A stretch of 64,000 nucleotides of DNA from Lentzea sp. NBRC 102530 (lineage in GTDB: Bacteria > Actinomycetota > Actinomycetes > Mycobacteriales > Pseudonocardiaceae), in the NCBI RefSeq assembly GCF_030269365.1, contig NZ_BSTF01000025.1, positions 37,313 to 101,312 of the forward strand, given 5' to 3'. The notes beneath the pieces were generated by a model. That model ran no database searches. It was not told where the DNA came from and saw nothing but the letters and a program-made list of their open reading frames with translations. The translations under genes were made by a program, and so were the position numbers. Positions 1-8,940 of this stretch are shown piece by piece; position 1 is the stretch's first letter; every line of letters starts with the position of its first letter.

Positions 1-527
1 GGCTTGACCGTCCGGCGGGTGCCTTGGAGCACCTCCACGGCCCACTCGCCCTCGCCGGTCGTCACGAGCGTGATCGTGACCTCGGGGAAGGTGGCCTTCG
101 CCTGCTGCTTGCGCGCGGGCTTCGGCGCGGGCGCGGGCGCCTGCTCGGCGGGAGCGGCCGCGGGTGCGGGTTTCGGCTTGGGGGCCGCGGGCTTCACCGG
201 CGCCTCCGGAACGTAGGGGTGGATGATCTCAGTCTCTCGCGGCGCCTCCACCGGCGCAGGCGGCGGGGTCGCCGGCTTCTTCCGGGGCGGCGGCTTGTCC
301 AGCGTCAACTCGGTCGGGGACAGGAACATCTCGTCCTTCGAGCCCGTCGGCCGGACCTGGATGAAATCGCCCTCGGGAGGATCGGTGACGGCCAGCAGCT
401 TGGCCGACCTGCCCTCCTCCATGCCGACCGCGGCCGCCGTGAACCACACCATCGGCTGACTGCCTTCGTCCAACTGCGAGCGCAGGTTGACGACGTCCTC
501 CGCCGACAGCCCGCTCTTCTTCGCCAT
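1..527 (-). CDS. Hypothetical protein, DUF6319-like, 3' end outside window
   Basis: The frame is open from an ATG at 527 to the window edge without a stop, about 175 residues seen. The first ~85 residues form a small folded region starting MAKKSGLSAEDVVNLRSQLD. A Pro/Ala/Lys-rich linker follows (about residues 90-145), then a basic segment and a beta-rich stretch (TFPEVTITLVTTGEGEWAVE). The N-terminus resembles an actinobacterial family I know as DUF6319; I am not certain of that name. A GGGGAGGC ribosome site precedes the ATG. The function is unknown. The lysine/alanine linker suggests nucleic-acid or ribosome contact, but this is only a guess. Confidence 0.7.
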   Translation of the reverse strand, partial: MAKKSGLSAEDVVNLRSQLDEGSQPMVWFTAAAVGMEEGRSAKLLAVTDPPEGDFIQVRPTGSKDEMFLSPTELTLDKPPPRKKPATPPPAPVEAPRETEIIHPYVPEAPVKPAAPKPKPAPAAAPAEQAPAPAPKPARKQQAKATFPEVTITLVTTGEGEWAVEVLQGTRRTVK

Positions 528-649
528 CGCGCTGCCTCCCCGTTCGAACACCTGTGCCCCAGCATGCCCTACACCCCCGACAATTCCGATGACAGGGTGG
601 GCAGCAAGATCATCTAGGGCGTGGGAGCGCTCTCACGACTCCTCGGCTG

Positions 650-868
650 TCACGACTCTTCGGCGCGCTCGACCTCTTCGGCCCGCAGGCGGTACTCACA
701 CCCGTACTCGACCGCGTACGACAGGTCGTACACGTGCACGATCTTGGGCCCGCCGTGCAGGTGCACGTACGTCACCGTCTGCTTGGGGTCCTCCGGCGTG
801 GACGGCAGCGAATCCACCCTGCCGTCGAGGGGACCGCCGACGTACCGCACCACGTAAGGCTGCGTCAT
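650..868 (-). CDS. Small hypothetical protein
   Basis: This is a 72-residue protein starting MTQPYVVRYVGGPLDGRVDS. I chose the ATG at 868 because GAGGAGG lies just upstream; the frame stays open 26 codons further without a better site. The opening YVVRYVGGPLDG resembles short actinobacterial proteins of unknown function that begin with a GGPLDG turn. It has no membrane segment or signal peptide. It lies downstream of the kinase-like gene on the same strand, with a gap of about 80 bases. Confidence 0.6.
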   Translation of the reverse strand: MTQPYVVRYVGGPLDGRVDSLPSTPEDPKQTVTYVHLHGGPKIVHVYDLSYAVEYGCEYRLRAEEVERAEES

Positions 869-946
869 GAGCGACCTCCTCTCGCGTTTCGTCCATTCTA
901 CGGAGTGGCCCGCCAGATCCATCACCGATACAACCGGTTGGCTCAC

Positions 947-1756
947 TCACCCTCCGAACCACCGCTCCGCGAGTTCCTCGAACGTGTCGCCTTCCGGCAT
1001 CTTCCGCAGGTAGACCGGCATGTTCGAGTAAACGTGCAACAGCGCGTACGCCATCACCCTCCGCGGGTCCGGCACCCGCCCGTACCCCTCGACCAACGCC
1101 CGCCAGCACGCGCGGTCGCCTTTCGTCACGAACAGCCCGGCACTCGCGAACTCGTACTCGAACGCCCCGCGCATGGCCGGCTCGAAGTCGAACAATCCGC
1201 TGATTTTCCCGTTCCGCCACAACAGATGCGCGCTCATCACCTCGGTGTGCAACAACACCGGCTGCGCGTCCCCGAACTCCACCCCGTCCAGGAACTGCGG
1301 AATCCGCTCCAGCCACTCGTCTTGCAGCCCACGCTTCCGTTGCAACTCAACACATCCGGCCCGCTGCCTCCGCACGAACGCCGCCCAGTCCCCCGGCCCG
1401 AGGACGTGCGGCGCCTTGACGGCGTGGAGTGTTCTGAGCATCTCTCCGACCTGCCGGCTGACCTCGACGTCCGGCGTTTCGGGCTCTTCCCCGTGCAGCC
1501 GCGACATCAGCACGTACGCCCAGTCGTCCAGCAACCCGGTGGCGTGCAGTTCCGGAGTCGGCAACTTGCCTTGCAACGCCTCCATCACCGCGGCTTCCAC
1601 AGGTGCCTCGTCGTGGTACTCCGGCGGGAACAGCTTCAGCACCAACTCGTCCCCGATGGCGAAGACGGGCAACGAGCCGTCCTCGAACCGGCGCACGTCG
1701 CCGCGCAGCCCCAACCTGTCGCGGTACGACTCGGCGTCCTGAAGCGTTGGATCCAC
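947..1756 (-). CDS. Aminoglycoside phosphotransferase-like kinase-fold protein
   Basis: The 269-residue protein fits the APH/ChoK kinase fold. It has an N-lobe with ELVLKLFPP (ATP-site lysine), then PVLLHTEVMSAHLLW at the place of the catalytic loop and GLFDFEPAMRG at the place of the metal-binding DFE/DxD. The catalytic loop reads HTEVMSAHLL rather than the usual HGDLHPGNLL, so the aspartate position is altered and activity is uncertain. I chose the GTG at 1756 because its GAGG ribosome site overlaps the stop codon of the upstream NACHT gene, 11 bases away. The two genes therefore look co-translated. A longer 303-residue reading would run into the NACHT gene. Confidence 0.75.
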   Translation of the reverse strand: MDPTLQDAESYRDRLGLRGDVRRFEDGSLPVFAIGDELVLKLFPPEYHDEAPVEAAVMEALQGKLPTPELHATGLLDDWAYVLMSRLHGEEPETPDVEVSRQVGEMLRTLHAVKAPHVLGPGDWAAFVRRQRAGCVELQRKRGLQDEWLERIPQFLDGVEFGDAQPVLLHTEVMSAHLLWRNGKISGLFDFEPAMRGAFEYEFASAGLFVTKGDRACWRALVEGYGRVPDPRRVMAYALLHVYSNMPVYLRKMPEGDTFEELAERWFGG

Positions 1757-1767
1757 GCCGCCGATCC

Positions 1768-4176
1768 TCACCGATCGGGGTCGACGAACGCCACCTCTCC
1801 CCGTCCCCACCTCTCCAGCAGTTCCCGAACGGGCTGAACCTCTTCGGAGTCGCCACACCGTTCGGCGAGGCGCGAGGCCAACTCAGGACTGGGATCGGCC
1901 GGAATCGCCTCGATCATGGCCCCGAACGCGACGATCTCGGGCTCGAACCAGTCGGTCGGGACACCTCTGAGCCGCACGATCTCGGGCACCACGGAGGCAG
2001 GAATCGGCAGCACGTCCTCCCACCTCTCCAGCAGGTAGCTGAACACCAAGAACTTCGTCGCCCCGTCAGCCCACGCCTTGACCGCTGGTCCTGGCAGGTA
2101 GCCCGGAAGCGGCGGCAGCCGGGTGTACATCAGCGACTTGGTCCCGTATTGTTTGGCGAACGCCGAGAGCGTCACGTTTCCATGCCGCACGTCTCCCAAC
2201 GCCACCTCGTACGCGACGAACGGATCCGCGACCATCTTCCCGGCACCCCAGCGGAGATCGGTTCCCGGTTCGGCCGCGGTGCGGGCCAGCACAGCACGTG
2301 CCACCCGCTCGACCCGCTCTTCCTTCACCAGGAGAACCTCCCGCAGCGCACGGTGGAGACCCGCGTCGCCGGTCCGGCCCAGCACCGCGAACGCGGCCTC
2401 CAGCAAAGCCTCCGTCGTGCTCCGGAGCAGGTTGTTGTGCGCCGTGAAGGTGGTCAGGAAAGTGGTGACCGTGAGCATCTCGTGCCCGTGCTCCAAGAAC
2501 AACCGGACACATGTGTCAGCACCGTCCACCTGATGCATGTCGTAGAGCTGCAAAGCGATCTGGGGCACGACCTGGCTCTGGAAGGTCAAGATCATCGGCA
2601 GCAGCCGGTCGACGATCTTCTCCGGGGTCGAACAGGTCCGAAGCACGTAACAAGCCGTGTAGTACTCCATGAACGTCCGGTGCGTGAATCCGAATCGCCG
2701 CTCCCCGTCCATCGACGTGTCGACCTGTGTCAGCACCCAAGCCCGTTCGGCGCAGTAGTCCAGGAACTCCTGTGCCTGCTGGTGATAAGACTGCGCGCCT
2801 TCCTCCTCGCGCTCCCGCAGGTGAGCGACCACGAGGCGTTCCAACGTCTTCTCGCCCTCGTCGCCGCGCCCGTCCAGGTCGAAGAAGAAGTGCTGGGCCA
2901 GTTCCTGCACCAGGAACTTCGCCAGCTTCACCGAGCGGATCACCGAAGGCACCTGGCTGATGGCGTCCCACCGCACCAGCATCAGCTCAGAGCATTCGCG
3001 GTAGACGTCAGCGGTGTTCTCCGGGATGTACCCCTCGCTCTGGTACAGCATGCACAGCAGCGACAGCATCAACGGGTTGGACCGCAGATCGCGCAAGTGC
3101 TCGCTGTCGTAGAGGAATCCCTGGATCCGGCTCTCCGCGTGCACCAGCGCGAACCAGGTCCGGACGTAATGGACGACCTGCACCGGGTTGAAGTCCGGCA
3201 ATCGGTAGGCCGGAAACCTCGTGGCGTCGAGCGGTGCGACCGGATAGCTCTCCTGCCGACAGGTCACCACGATCCGCGCCAGCGGGAACCGTGCCGCGAA
3301 CGCCTCGATCGCCGTCACCGCCGAGCGCCGCGCCTCGATGTCACCGACCTCGTCCAGGCCGTCGAAGACCACCAACGCCTCACCCGCGTCCAACAGGTCG
3401 GCGATGTGTTGTCGCGACTCGACGCGCTGTGTCACCGGCCCCAGTTCCCTGGCGATGATCGTGACGAAGTCGTCCGCCAGCTTCTGGTGTTGCTTGAGCT
3501 GCACCAGCAACGGCACGGGCTCCGCCAGGCGCAGGAGCCGGCGGATGAACGTGCTCTTGCCCGCGCCGGGGTTGCCCACCACCGCGAACCGGCGGTCGCG
3601 CACCTCGTCCTCCGCGGCCGGGTCGTCCCCGAGCAGCAGCGTGCGCGGGACGTAGATCTGGTCGATGCGGAACCGGAAGTCCGCCTTCGAGTGCGGCATG
3701 ACCATGCGGTCGTACTTGGCCGCCATGGCCGCCCGGATCACCTCGCCCGCCGCCCGTGACTCGGCACGCCGCCCCAGGTCGACCGCGAGGCCCAGGCGTT
3801 CGGTGATCGGGCGGTCCGGGCCCGTCACCTTGATGCGGATGCGGTCGCGGGCGTCGACCGTGCGGAACGGCGCGTTCCGGGAAATCACGTCCCACAGGGA
3901 GGCAGCGAAGTCGGCGGACTGCGGGGTCTCGCGGCGCACGGCTCGTTGGAACTCGCGGCGGAAGGCCTCGGCCAGCTCCGCGCGCTCGGCGGTCTGGTGG
4001 AACTTGCCTTCCTCGGTGTGTTCGAGCTGGCAGAGCAGTTCGAGCAGGGACGCGCAGTCGCGCCCGCGCAGGTAACCCTCGATCCGACGGCGGAGCACCG
4101 AGGACATCGGTGTGTGGGAAGCCCAGGACAGAGCGGTCTCGGCCAGGTCCGCCACGACGGTCGCGATCGCTGTCAC
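1768..4176 (-). CDS. NACHT-domain NTPase (bacterial NLR-like)
   Basis: The 802-residue protein has an N-terminal helical region (~1-170) without a recognised effector. A STAND/NACHT core follows: Walker A GNPGAGKST at 201-209, Walker B ALVVFDGLDEV near 267-277 and the sensor-like RIVVTCRQESY near 301. The downstream winged region carries FTHRTFMEYYTACYVLR, typical of NACHT proteins, and the C-terminus is helical (~560-802). NACHT proteins of this build include anti-phage bNACHT proteins that oligomerise on sensing infection. A defence role here is inference. The gene reads straight into the kinase-like gene (11-base gap). The N-terminus lacks an obvious nuclease, TIR or membrane domain, so killing may depend on the partner or an unrecognised effector. 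Confidence 0.85.
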   Translation of the reverse strand: MTAIATVVADLAETALSWASHTPMSSVLRRRIEGYLRGRDCASLLELLCQLEHTEEGKFHQTAERAELAEAFRREFQRAVRRETPQSADFAASLWDVISRNAPFRTVDARDRIRIKVTGPDRPITERLGLAVDLGRRAESRAAGEVIRAAMAAKYDRMVMPHSKADFRFRIDQIYVPRTLLLGDDPAAEDEVRDRRFAVVGNPGAGKSTFIRRLLRLAEPVPLLVQLKQHQKLADDFVTIIARELGPVTQRVESRQHIADLLDAGEALVVFDGLDEVGDIEARRSAVTAIEAFAARFPLARIVVTCRQESYPVAPLDATRFPAYRLPDFNPVQVVHYVRTWFALVHAESRIQGFLYDSEHLRDLRSNPLMLSLLCMLYQSEGYIPENTADVYRECSELMLVRWDAISQVPSVIRSVKLAKFLVQELAQHFFFDLDGRGDEGEKTLERLVVAHLREREEEGAQSYHQQAQEFLDYCAERAWVLTQVDTSMDGERRFGFTHRTFMEYYTACYVLRTCSTPEKIVDRLLPMILTFQSQVVPQIALQLYDMHQVDGADTCVRLFLEHGHEMLTVTTFLTTFTAHNNLLRSTTEALLEAAFAVLGRTGDAGLHRALREVLLVKEERVERVARAVLARTAAEPGTDLRWGAGKMVADPFVAYEVALGDVRHGNVTLSAFAKQYGTKSLMYTRLPPLPGYLPGPAVKAWADGATKFLVFSYLLERWEDVLPIPASVVPEIVRLRGVPTDWFEPEIVAFGAMIEAIPADPSPELASRLAERCGDSEEVQPVRELLERWGRGEVAFVDPDR

Positions 4177-4207
4177 GCAGACAGGATCGGCCCCGAACGG
4201 TCGGCTG

Positions 4208-5209
4208 TTACTCCTGCTTGCGGGCCCGGGAGGGCTGCACGCGCAGCGGCTCGCCCGGCATCTTCGGGTAGTCGGGCGGGTACGGCATCTCGCCGCGCGG
4301 GTCCGCCGCGTACCACTCCAGCAGGGTCTCCAGGCCGAACGCCTCCGAGTCCAGCCCCGAGTGCAGGGTGCCGCGTTCCTCCAGCATCTTCGGCACGGTC
4401 AGGACGTCGAAGTCGTCGGGGTCCACAGAGGACAGTTCGTCCCAGGTGACCGGCGTGGAGACGGTGGCGCGCGGGGTGCCGCGGACCGACCAGGCCGAGG
4501 CGATGGTGCGGTCGCGGGCCGCCTGGTTGAAGTCGATGAAGACGCGTTCCCCGCGTTCTTCCTTCCACCAGGCCGAAGTGGCGAGGGAAGGTGCGCGGTT
4601 CTCGACCTCGCGGGCCAGGGCGATCACGGCGTGGCGGACGTCGATGAAGTCCCAGTCCGGGCGGATCCGGACGGCCACGTGGATGCCTCGGCCACCGGAG
4701 GTCTTCGGGTAACCGGTCAGGCCGGCATCCGCAAGCACCTCGCGCAGGACGAGAGCGACACGGGCGGCGTCGGAGAAGTCGGTGCCCGGTTGCGGGTCCA
4801 GGTCGATGCGGAGCTCGTCCGGGTGGTCGACGTCGGGACGGCGGACCGGCCACGGGTGGAAGTCGAAGGTGCCCAGGTTGGCCGCCCACACGATGACGGC
4901 CTCGGAGGTCGGGCAGATCTCGTCGGCCGGGCGGCCCGACGGGAACTTCACCTGCACCGTCTCGACGTAGGAAGGGGCGCCCTTGGGGACGCGCTTCTGG
5001 TAGAACGCCTCGCCCTCGACGCCGTCGACGTAGCGCTTGAGCACCACCGGGCGGTCGCGCAGCACGGCCAGCAGGTGAGGCGCCACGGTGCGGTAGTACT
5101 CGACCACCTGGCCCTTGGTGATGCCGCGCGCGGGGAAGTACGGCTTGTCCGGGTTGGACACCCGCACCAGCTGGTCACCGACCTCTAGCTCGATCGCCTT
5201 GGAAGCCAC
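4208..5209 (-). CDS. ligD: Stand-alone LigD-type DNA polymerase (NHEJ)
   Basis: The 333-residue protein matches the polymerase (archaeo-eukaryotic primase) domain of LigD alone, without ligase or phosphoesterase domains. Visible landmarks are NPDKPYFP near the start, the metal-binding ELRIDLDPQPG, the KTSGGRGIHVAVRI nucleotide-binding stretch and VFIDFNQ near the C-terminus. The family fills gaps and adds ribonucleotides at double-strand breaks during Ku-dependent end joining. No ku or ligase gene is beside it, so any partners are encoded elsewhere. The start is GTG at 5209. The gene ends 31 bases before the NACHT gene and begins 9 bases after the TetR gene, all on the minus strand. Confidence 0.88.
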   Translation of the reverse strand: MASKAIELEVGDQLVRVSNPDKPYFPARGITKGQVVEYYRTVAPHLLAVLRDRPVVLKRYVDGVEGEAFYQKRVPKGAPSYVETVQVKFPSGRPADEICPTSEAVIVWAANLGTFDFHPWPVRRPDVDHPDELRIDLDPQPGTDFSDAARVALVLREVLADAGLTGYPKTSGGRGIHVAVRIRPDWDFIDVRHAVIALAREVENRAPSLATSAWWKEERGERVFIDFNQAARDRTIASAWSVRGTPRATVSTPVTWDELSSVDPDDFDVLTVPKMLEERGTLHSGLDSEAFGLETLLEWYAADPRGEMPYPPDYPKMPGEPLRVQPSRARKQE

Positions 5210-5218
5210 GCCAGCACA

Positions 5219-5818
5219 CTAAAGGCCCCGCACGAACGCCGCGAGCGCCAGTTCGAAGCTGTCGCGGTCGAGTTCGCGGGCGACGCCCGGCAGGAGGTGG
5301 GCGCGGTCGAGGTGCGGGTAGCGGTCCGAGTAGTCGGCGGGGTCCGAGGAGAAGCCGCTGGAGAACGAGCTCAGGGCCGAGCCGAACACGATGTACATCA
5401 GGCCCGCGGCGATCATCGTGGCCTCGCGGCGGGACCAGCCGGCGTCGACCAGCGCGCCGTGGAGCAGGTCCAAGCGTTGCAACGACTCGGCCCGGCCGGC
5501 CGGGCCGTAGGCGAGGAAGGGCACGATGTTCGGGTGTGAGGAGAGCGCCGCACGGTACGAGCGCGCGCACCGCAGCAGGCCTTCCCGCCAGTCGACGGCG
5601 AAACCGGACACGTCGACGGTCGAGAGCACCGACGAGGCGATGTCGTTCAGCAGCTGGTCCTTGGTGCGGACGTGGCCGTACAGGGACGCCGCCTGCACGC
5701 CCAGCTCGGCGGCGAGCTTGCGCATCGACAGGCCGTCGAGACCGTCGCGGTCGATGATGGCCAGAGCCACCGACCTGATCCGATCGGGGCTCAGCAAAGG
5801 GGTGCTCGGCCGGGGCAT
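5219..5818 (-). CDS. TetR-family transcriptional regulator
   Basis: The 199-residue repressor has an N-terminal HTH (LSMRKLAAELGVQAASLYGH, residues ~30-50) and a ligand domain of the TetR_C type. It is divergent from an acyl-CoA dehydrogenase/MaoC operon, with only 40 bases between start codons. Those bases hold an inverted AACC...GGTT / CTAAC...GTTAG site. The likely role is repression of the fatty-acid catabolic genes and of itself, relieved by an acyl-CoA; this is inferred from position. The start is ATG at 5818. Confidence 0.88.
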   Translation of the reverse strand: MPRPSTPLLSPDRIRSVALAIIDRDGLDGLSMRKLAAELGVQAASLYGHVRTKDQLLNDIASSVLSTVDVSGFAVDWREGLLRCARSYRAALSSHPNIVPFLAYGPAGRAESLQRLDLLHGALVDAGWSRREATMIAAGLMYIVFGSALSSFSSGFSSDPADYSDRYPHLDRAHLLPGVARELDRDSFELALAAFVRGL

Positions 5819-5825
5819 GTGAGTT

Positions 5826-5846
5826 AACCTAACACTGTTCGGTTAG
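5826..5846. promoter_or_regulatory. Putative TetR operator
   Basis: The bases between the two divergent starts contain AACC-11-GGTT and the overlapping CTAAC-8-GTTAG, two nested inverted arms. The spacing suits a TetR dimer. The site would overlap both promoters, giving joint control of the TetR gene and the acyl-CoA dehydrogenase operon. This is inferred from symmetry and position only. Confidence 0.5.
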
Positions 5847-5858
5847 TCGGGAGGGCCT

Positions 5859-7004
5859 GTGGATCTAACGCTTTCGGACGAACACCGGCAGCTCAGGGAG
5901 CTGGCCCGGCGGTTCACCGACGACCGCATCGTGCCGCACGCGACGCGCTGGGACCGCGAGGAGGCCATCGACAGGGACTTGCCGGAGAAGCTCGGCGAGG
6001 TCGGTTTCCTGGGCCTGGGCGTCGACGAGCGCTACGGCGGCAGCGGCGGTGACAACCTCGCCTACTGCCTGGTCCTGGAGGAGATCGCGAGAGGCGACAG
6101 CGCGGTCAGGGGCATCATCTCGGTCTCGCTGGGGCTGGTCGCGATGTCGATCGCGAAGCACGGCACCGAGGAGCAGAAGCAGCGCTGGCTCCCCGGACTC
6201 ACGGCAGGTACGCAGGTCGGCTGCTTCGCCCTCACCGAACCCGGCACCGGCAGCGACGCGGGCAACCTCACCACCAAGGCCACCAGAACGGCCACCGGCT
6301 ACCGCATCAACGGCCGCAAGGTCTTCATCACCAACGGCACGTGGGCCGACGTGGCGCTGGTGTTCGCCCGCACCGGCGGTCCCGGCCCGCGCGGCATCTC
6401 CGCGTTCCTGGTCCCCACGGACGTGCAGGGCTTCCAGGCCACCGAGATCAAGGGCAAGCTCGGCATGCGCGGCCAGGCCACCGCCGAGATCACCCTCGAG
6501 GACGTCGAGGTCGGCGAAGACGCCCTGCTCAGCGAGCAAGGCTTCAGACTCGCGATGGGCGCCCTCGACAAGGGCCGCATGTCCGTCGCGGCGGGGTGCG
6601 TCGGAGCGGCGAGAGGCGCTCTCGAAGCAGCGCTCCACTACGCCAAGGAACGCGAGCAGTTCGGCAAGCCCATCGCGGGCTTCCAGCTCGTCCAGGAACT
6701 CCTCGCCGACATGGCCGTGGAGACCGACGCCGCCCGTCTCCTGACGTGGCGCGTCGCCGACCTGGCCGACCGCGGCGAACCCTTCGGCACCGAGGCCAGC
6801 ATGGCCAAGCTGTTCGCCAGCGAGGCCGCCGTCAAGGCCGCGAACAGCGCCATCCAGGTCTTCGGCGGTTACGGCTACATCGACGAGTACCCGGTCGGCA
6901 AGTACCTGCGGGACGCCCGCGTCACCACCCTCTACGAGGGCACCAGCCAGATTCAGAAACTGCTCATCGGTCGCGCGCTCACGGGCGTGAACGCGTTCGC
7001 CTGA
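5859..7004 (+). CDS. Acyl-CoA dehydrogenase
   Basis: The 381-residue FAD enzyme oxidises acyl-CoA to 2-enoyl-CoA, the first beta-oxidation step. It carries the family signatures CFALTEPGTGSDAGNL (substrate/FAD loop) and GGYGYIDEYPVGKYLRD. The catalytic glutamate position is in LYEGTSQIQK near the C-terminus. The length is normal for a complete enzyme. The start is GTG at 5859 behind GGGAGGG. It is first in a three-gene operon with a second dehydrogenase 10 bases downstream and a MaoC hydratase. The exact substrate (straight or branched chain) cannot be read from sequence. Confidence 0.92.
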   Translation: MDLTLSDEHRQLRELARRFTDDRIVPHATRWDREEAIDRDLPEKLGEVGFLGLGVDERYGGSGGDNLAYCLVLEEIARGDSAVRGIISVSLGLVAMSIAKHGTEEQKQRWLPGLTAGTQVGCFALTEPGTGSDAGNLTTKATRTATGYRINGRKVFITNGTWADVALVFARTGGPGPRGISAFLVPTDVQGFQATEIKGKLGMRGQATAEITLEDVEVGEDALLSEQGFRLAMGALDKGRMSVAAGCVGAARGALEAALHYAKEREQFGKPIAGFQLVQELLADMAVETDAARLLTWRVADLADRGEPFGTEASMAKLFASEAAVKAANSAIQVFGGYGYIDEYPVGKYLRDARVTTLYEGTSQIQKLLIGRALTGVNAFA

Positions 7005-7014
7005 AAGGAAAGCA

Positions 7015-8184
7015 ATGGACTTCACGCTCGACGCCGAGCAGAAGGAGATCCGCGACTGGGTGCGGACCTTCGTGCGCAAGGAGATCGTCCCGCTGGAGCC
7101 CGAGGTGCTGCGCCGCGAACGCGCCGGCCAGCCGGGCCTGAGCCGAGACGAGCTGAAGGCGTTGCAGGACAAGGCCAAGCAGGCCGGGTTCTTCGGCGTC
7201 CTCACGCCGCAGGAGTACGGCGGCATGGGCCTCGGCGCGATGATGACCGCCCTCATCGAGGCCGAGCTGGGCCGCAGTTTCGTCCCGTTCCGCTTCGGCG
7301 GCTACGCGGACAACATCCTGTTCCACGGCAACGAGGAGCAGAAGCAGCGCTACCTGCTGCCGACGATCTCCGGCGAACGCGTCTCCTGCTTCGCGATCAC
7401 CGAACCGGGTGCCGGCAGCGACGCCAAGGCCATCCGCACGTCCGCGGTCCGCGACGGCGACGAGTGGGTCATCAACGGCGAGAAGACGTTCATCACGCAG
7501 GGCAACGAGGCCGACTTCGTCATGGTGTTCGCCGTGACGGACAAGGAGAAGGGCGCCGACGGCGGCGTCACCTGCTTCCTCGTCGACCGCGACATGGGCT
7601 GGAAGTCCGAGCCCATCCCGACCATGGGCCAGTGGGGCCCGGCGGCGCTGGTGTTCGACAACGTCCGCGTGCCGCACGAGAACATCCTCGGCGAGGAGGG
7701 CAAGGGCTTCCACCTCGCCATGCAGTGGATCGGCCAGGGCCGCTACCTGCTGCCCGCCCGCGCGCTCGGCAGCGTCGAGCGGCTGGTCGAGATGTCCATC
7801 GAGCAGGCCAAGAACCGCGTCACGTTCGGCCAGCCCATCGCCGAGTACCAGGCCATCCAGTGGATGATCGCCGACTCCGCGGTCGAGATCGAGGCGTTGC
7901 GCTGGCTCGTGCTGCACGCCGCGTGGCTCGTCGACCAGAAGCAGGACTCGCGGCAGGCGCAGTCGATCGCGAAGCTCTACGGCGGCATCAAGGCCAACGA
8001 GATCGTCGACCGCGTGCTGCAGATCCACGGCGGCATGGGCTACACCCGTGAGCTGCCGATCGAGCGCTGGTACCGCGAACTGCGGCTGCTGCGCATCTAC
8101 GAGGGCACCGACGAGATCCAGCGCCGCACGATCGCCCGCAACCTGCTCAAGGGCCACGCGAACGTGCGCGGCACGCTCGGCTAG
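7015..8184 (+). CDS. Acyl-CoA dehydrogenase, second paralogue
   Basis: The 389-residue enzyme is diverged from the upstream copy. It has CFAITEPGAGSDAKAI, the FAD-binding IHGGMGYTRELPIERWYR and IYEGTDEIQRRTIARNLL with the catalytic Glu position. A GAAAGGAA ribosome site lies just before the ATG. The gap to the upstream gene is 10 bases and to the downstream MaoC gene 15, so this is one transcript. Two dissimilar dehydrogenases in tandem could form a heteromer, as in some actinobacterial sterol or branched-chain pathways, or have different chain-length ranges. Neither is shown here. Confidence 0.92.
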   Translation: MDFTLDAEQKEIRDWVRTFVRKEIVPLEPEVLRRERAGQPGLSRDELKALQDKAKQAGFFGVLTPQEYGGMGLGAMMTALIEAELGRSFVPFRFGGYADNILFHGNEEQKQRYLLPTISGERVSCFAITEPGAGSDAKAIRTSAVRDGDEWVINGEKTFITQGNEADFVMVFAVTDKEKGADGGVTCFLVDRDMGWKSEPIPTMGQWGPAALVFDNVRVPHENILGEEGKGFHLAMQWIGQGRYLLPARALGSVERLVEMSIEQAKNRVTFGQPIAEYQAIQWMIADSAVEIEALRWLVLHAAWLVDQKQDSRQAQSIAKLYGGIKANEIVDRVLQIHGGMGYTRELPIERWYRELRLLRIYEGTDEIQRRTIARNLLKGHANVRGTLG

Positions 8185-8199
8185 TCCTATCTTGGGGAA

Positions 8200-8940
8200 G
8201 TGCTCGATCACGGAATCCTCGGCGTCGTCGAACGACAGGTCCGCACCTGGTCGGAGGACGACGCCGAGGTGTACGCGGAGGCCGTCGGCGGCTACTCTCC
8301 CGCGTTCGCGATCCCGTTGCTGCAGCACGGCGGCCCGCAGCTCGGCCTGACCGGCGCCGACATGACCCGGGTCCTGCACGCCGAACAGTCGTTGTGGCTG
8401 CACGGCGAACTCCCGCGGCACGGCTCCACCGAGGTCACGAAGACCGTCACCGCGATCCACGACAAGGGCTCCGGCGCGCTCGTCGTCAGCGAATGGGCGT
8501 CTCGGCACGCCACCACCAGGTCGTCGTGCTTCGTCAAGGGAGAAGGCGGTTTCGGCGGCGACCGGGGCGAGACGCGCAGGTTCACCGTGCCGGACACCCG
8601 CCCGGAGACGAGCTTCTTCCCGACGACCCCGGACCAGGCAACCCGGTACAGCAGGACCGGCGACGTCAACCCGATGCACCACGACGAGGCGTTCGCGCGG
8701 AGAGCCGGGTTCGCCGAACCCATCCTGCACGGCCTGTGCACGCTCGGGATCACCGTGGCGTTCCTGGAGTTCACCGAGCTGCACGCCCGTTTCACCGCCC
8801 CCGTCACGCCCGGCGACGAACTGCGGATCGAACGCTGGCCCACCGGGGAGTTCCGCACGTCGGTCGGCCGGACCCAGGTGCTGATCGGTTCGGTTTTCCG
8901 AAGTGGACCTCCGGGAAAAGCTCGCACGATCGGGGCATGA
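8200..8940 (+). CDS. MaoC-family dehydratase (2-enoyl-CoA hydratase 2 type)
   Basis: This 246-residue double hot-dog protein hydrates 2-enoyl-CoA to (R)-3-hydroxyacyl-CoA. The C-terminal half has the hydratase-2 signature YSRTGDVNPMHHDEAFARRA followed by GFAEPILHGLC, with the Asp/His dyad in DVNPMH. The start is GTG at 8200 behind GGGGAAG. Its stop overlaps the next gene's start (ATGA). It completes a dehydrogenase-dehydrogenase-hydratase module that would carry acyl-CoAs through two oxidation steps. Confidence 0.88.
   Translation: MLDHGILGVVERQVRTWSEDDAEVYAEAVGGYSPAFAIPLLQHGGPQLGLTGADMTRVLHAEQSLWLHGELPRHGSTEVTKTVTAIHDKGSGALVVSEWASRHATTRSSCFVKGEGGFGGDRGETRRFTVPDTRPETSFFPTTPDQATRYSRTGDVNPMHHDEAFARRAGFAEPILHGLCTLGITVAFLEFTELHARFTAPVTPGDELRIERWPTGEFRTSVGRTQVLIGSVFRSGPPGKARTIGA

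Noticed and set aside
1603..3759. Long plus-strand open frame across the NACHT gene
   Set aside because: It is antisense to a protein with clear Walker motifs, is rich in Arg/His/Pro as expected of a high-GC shadow frame, and has no ribosome site or family match.
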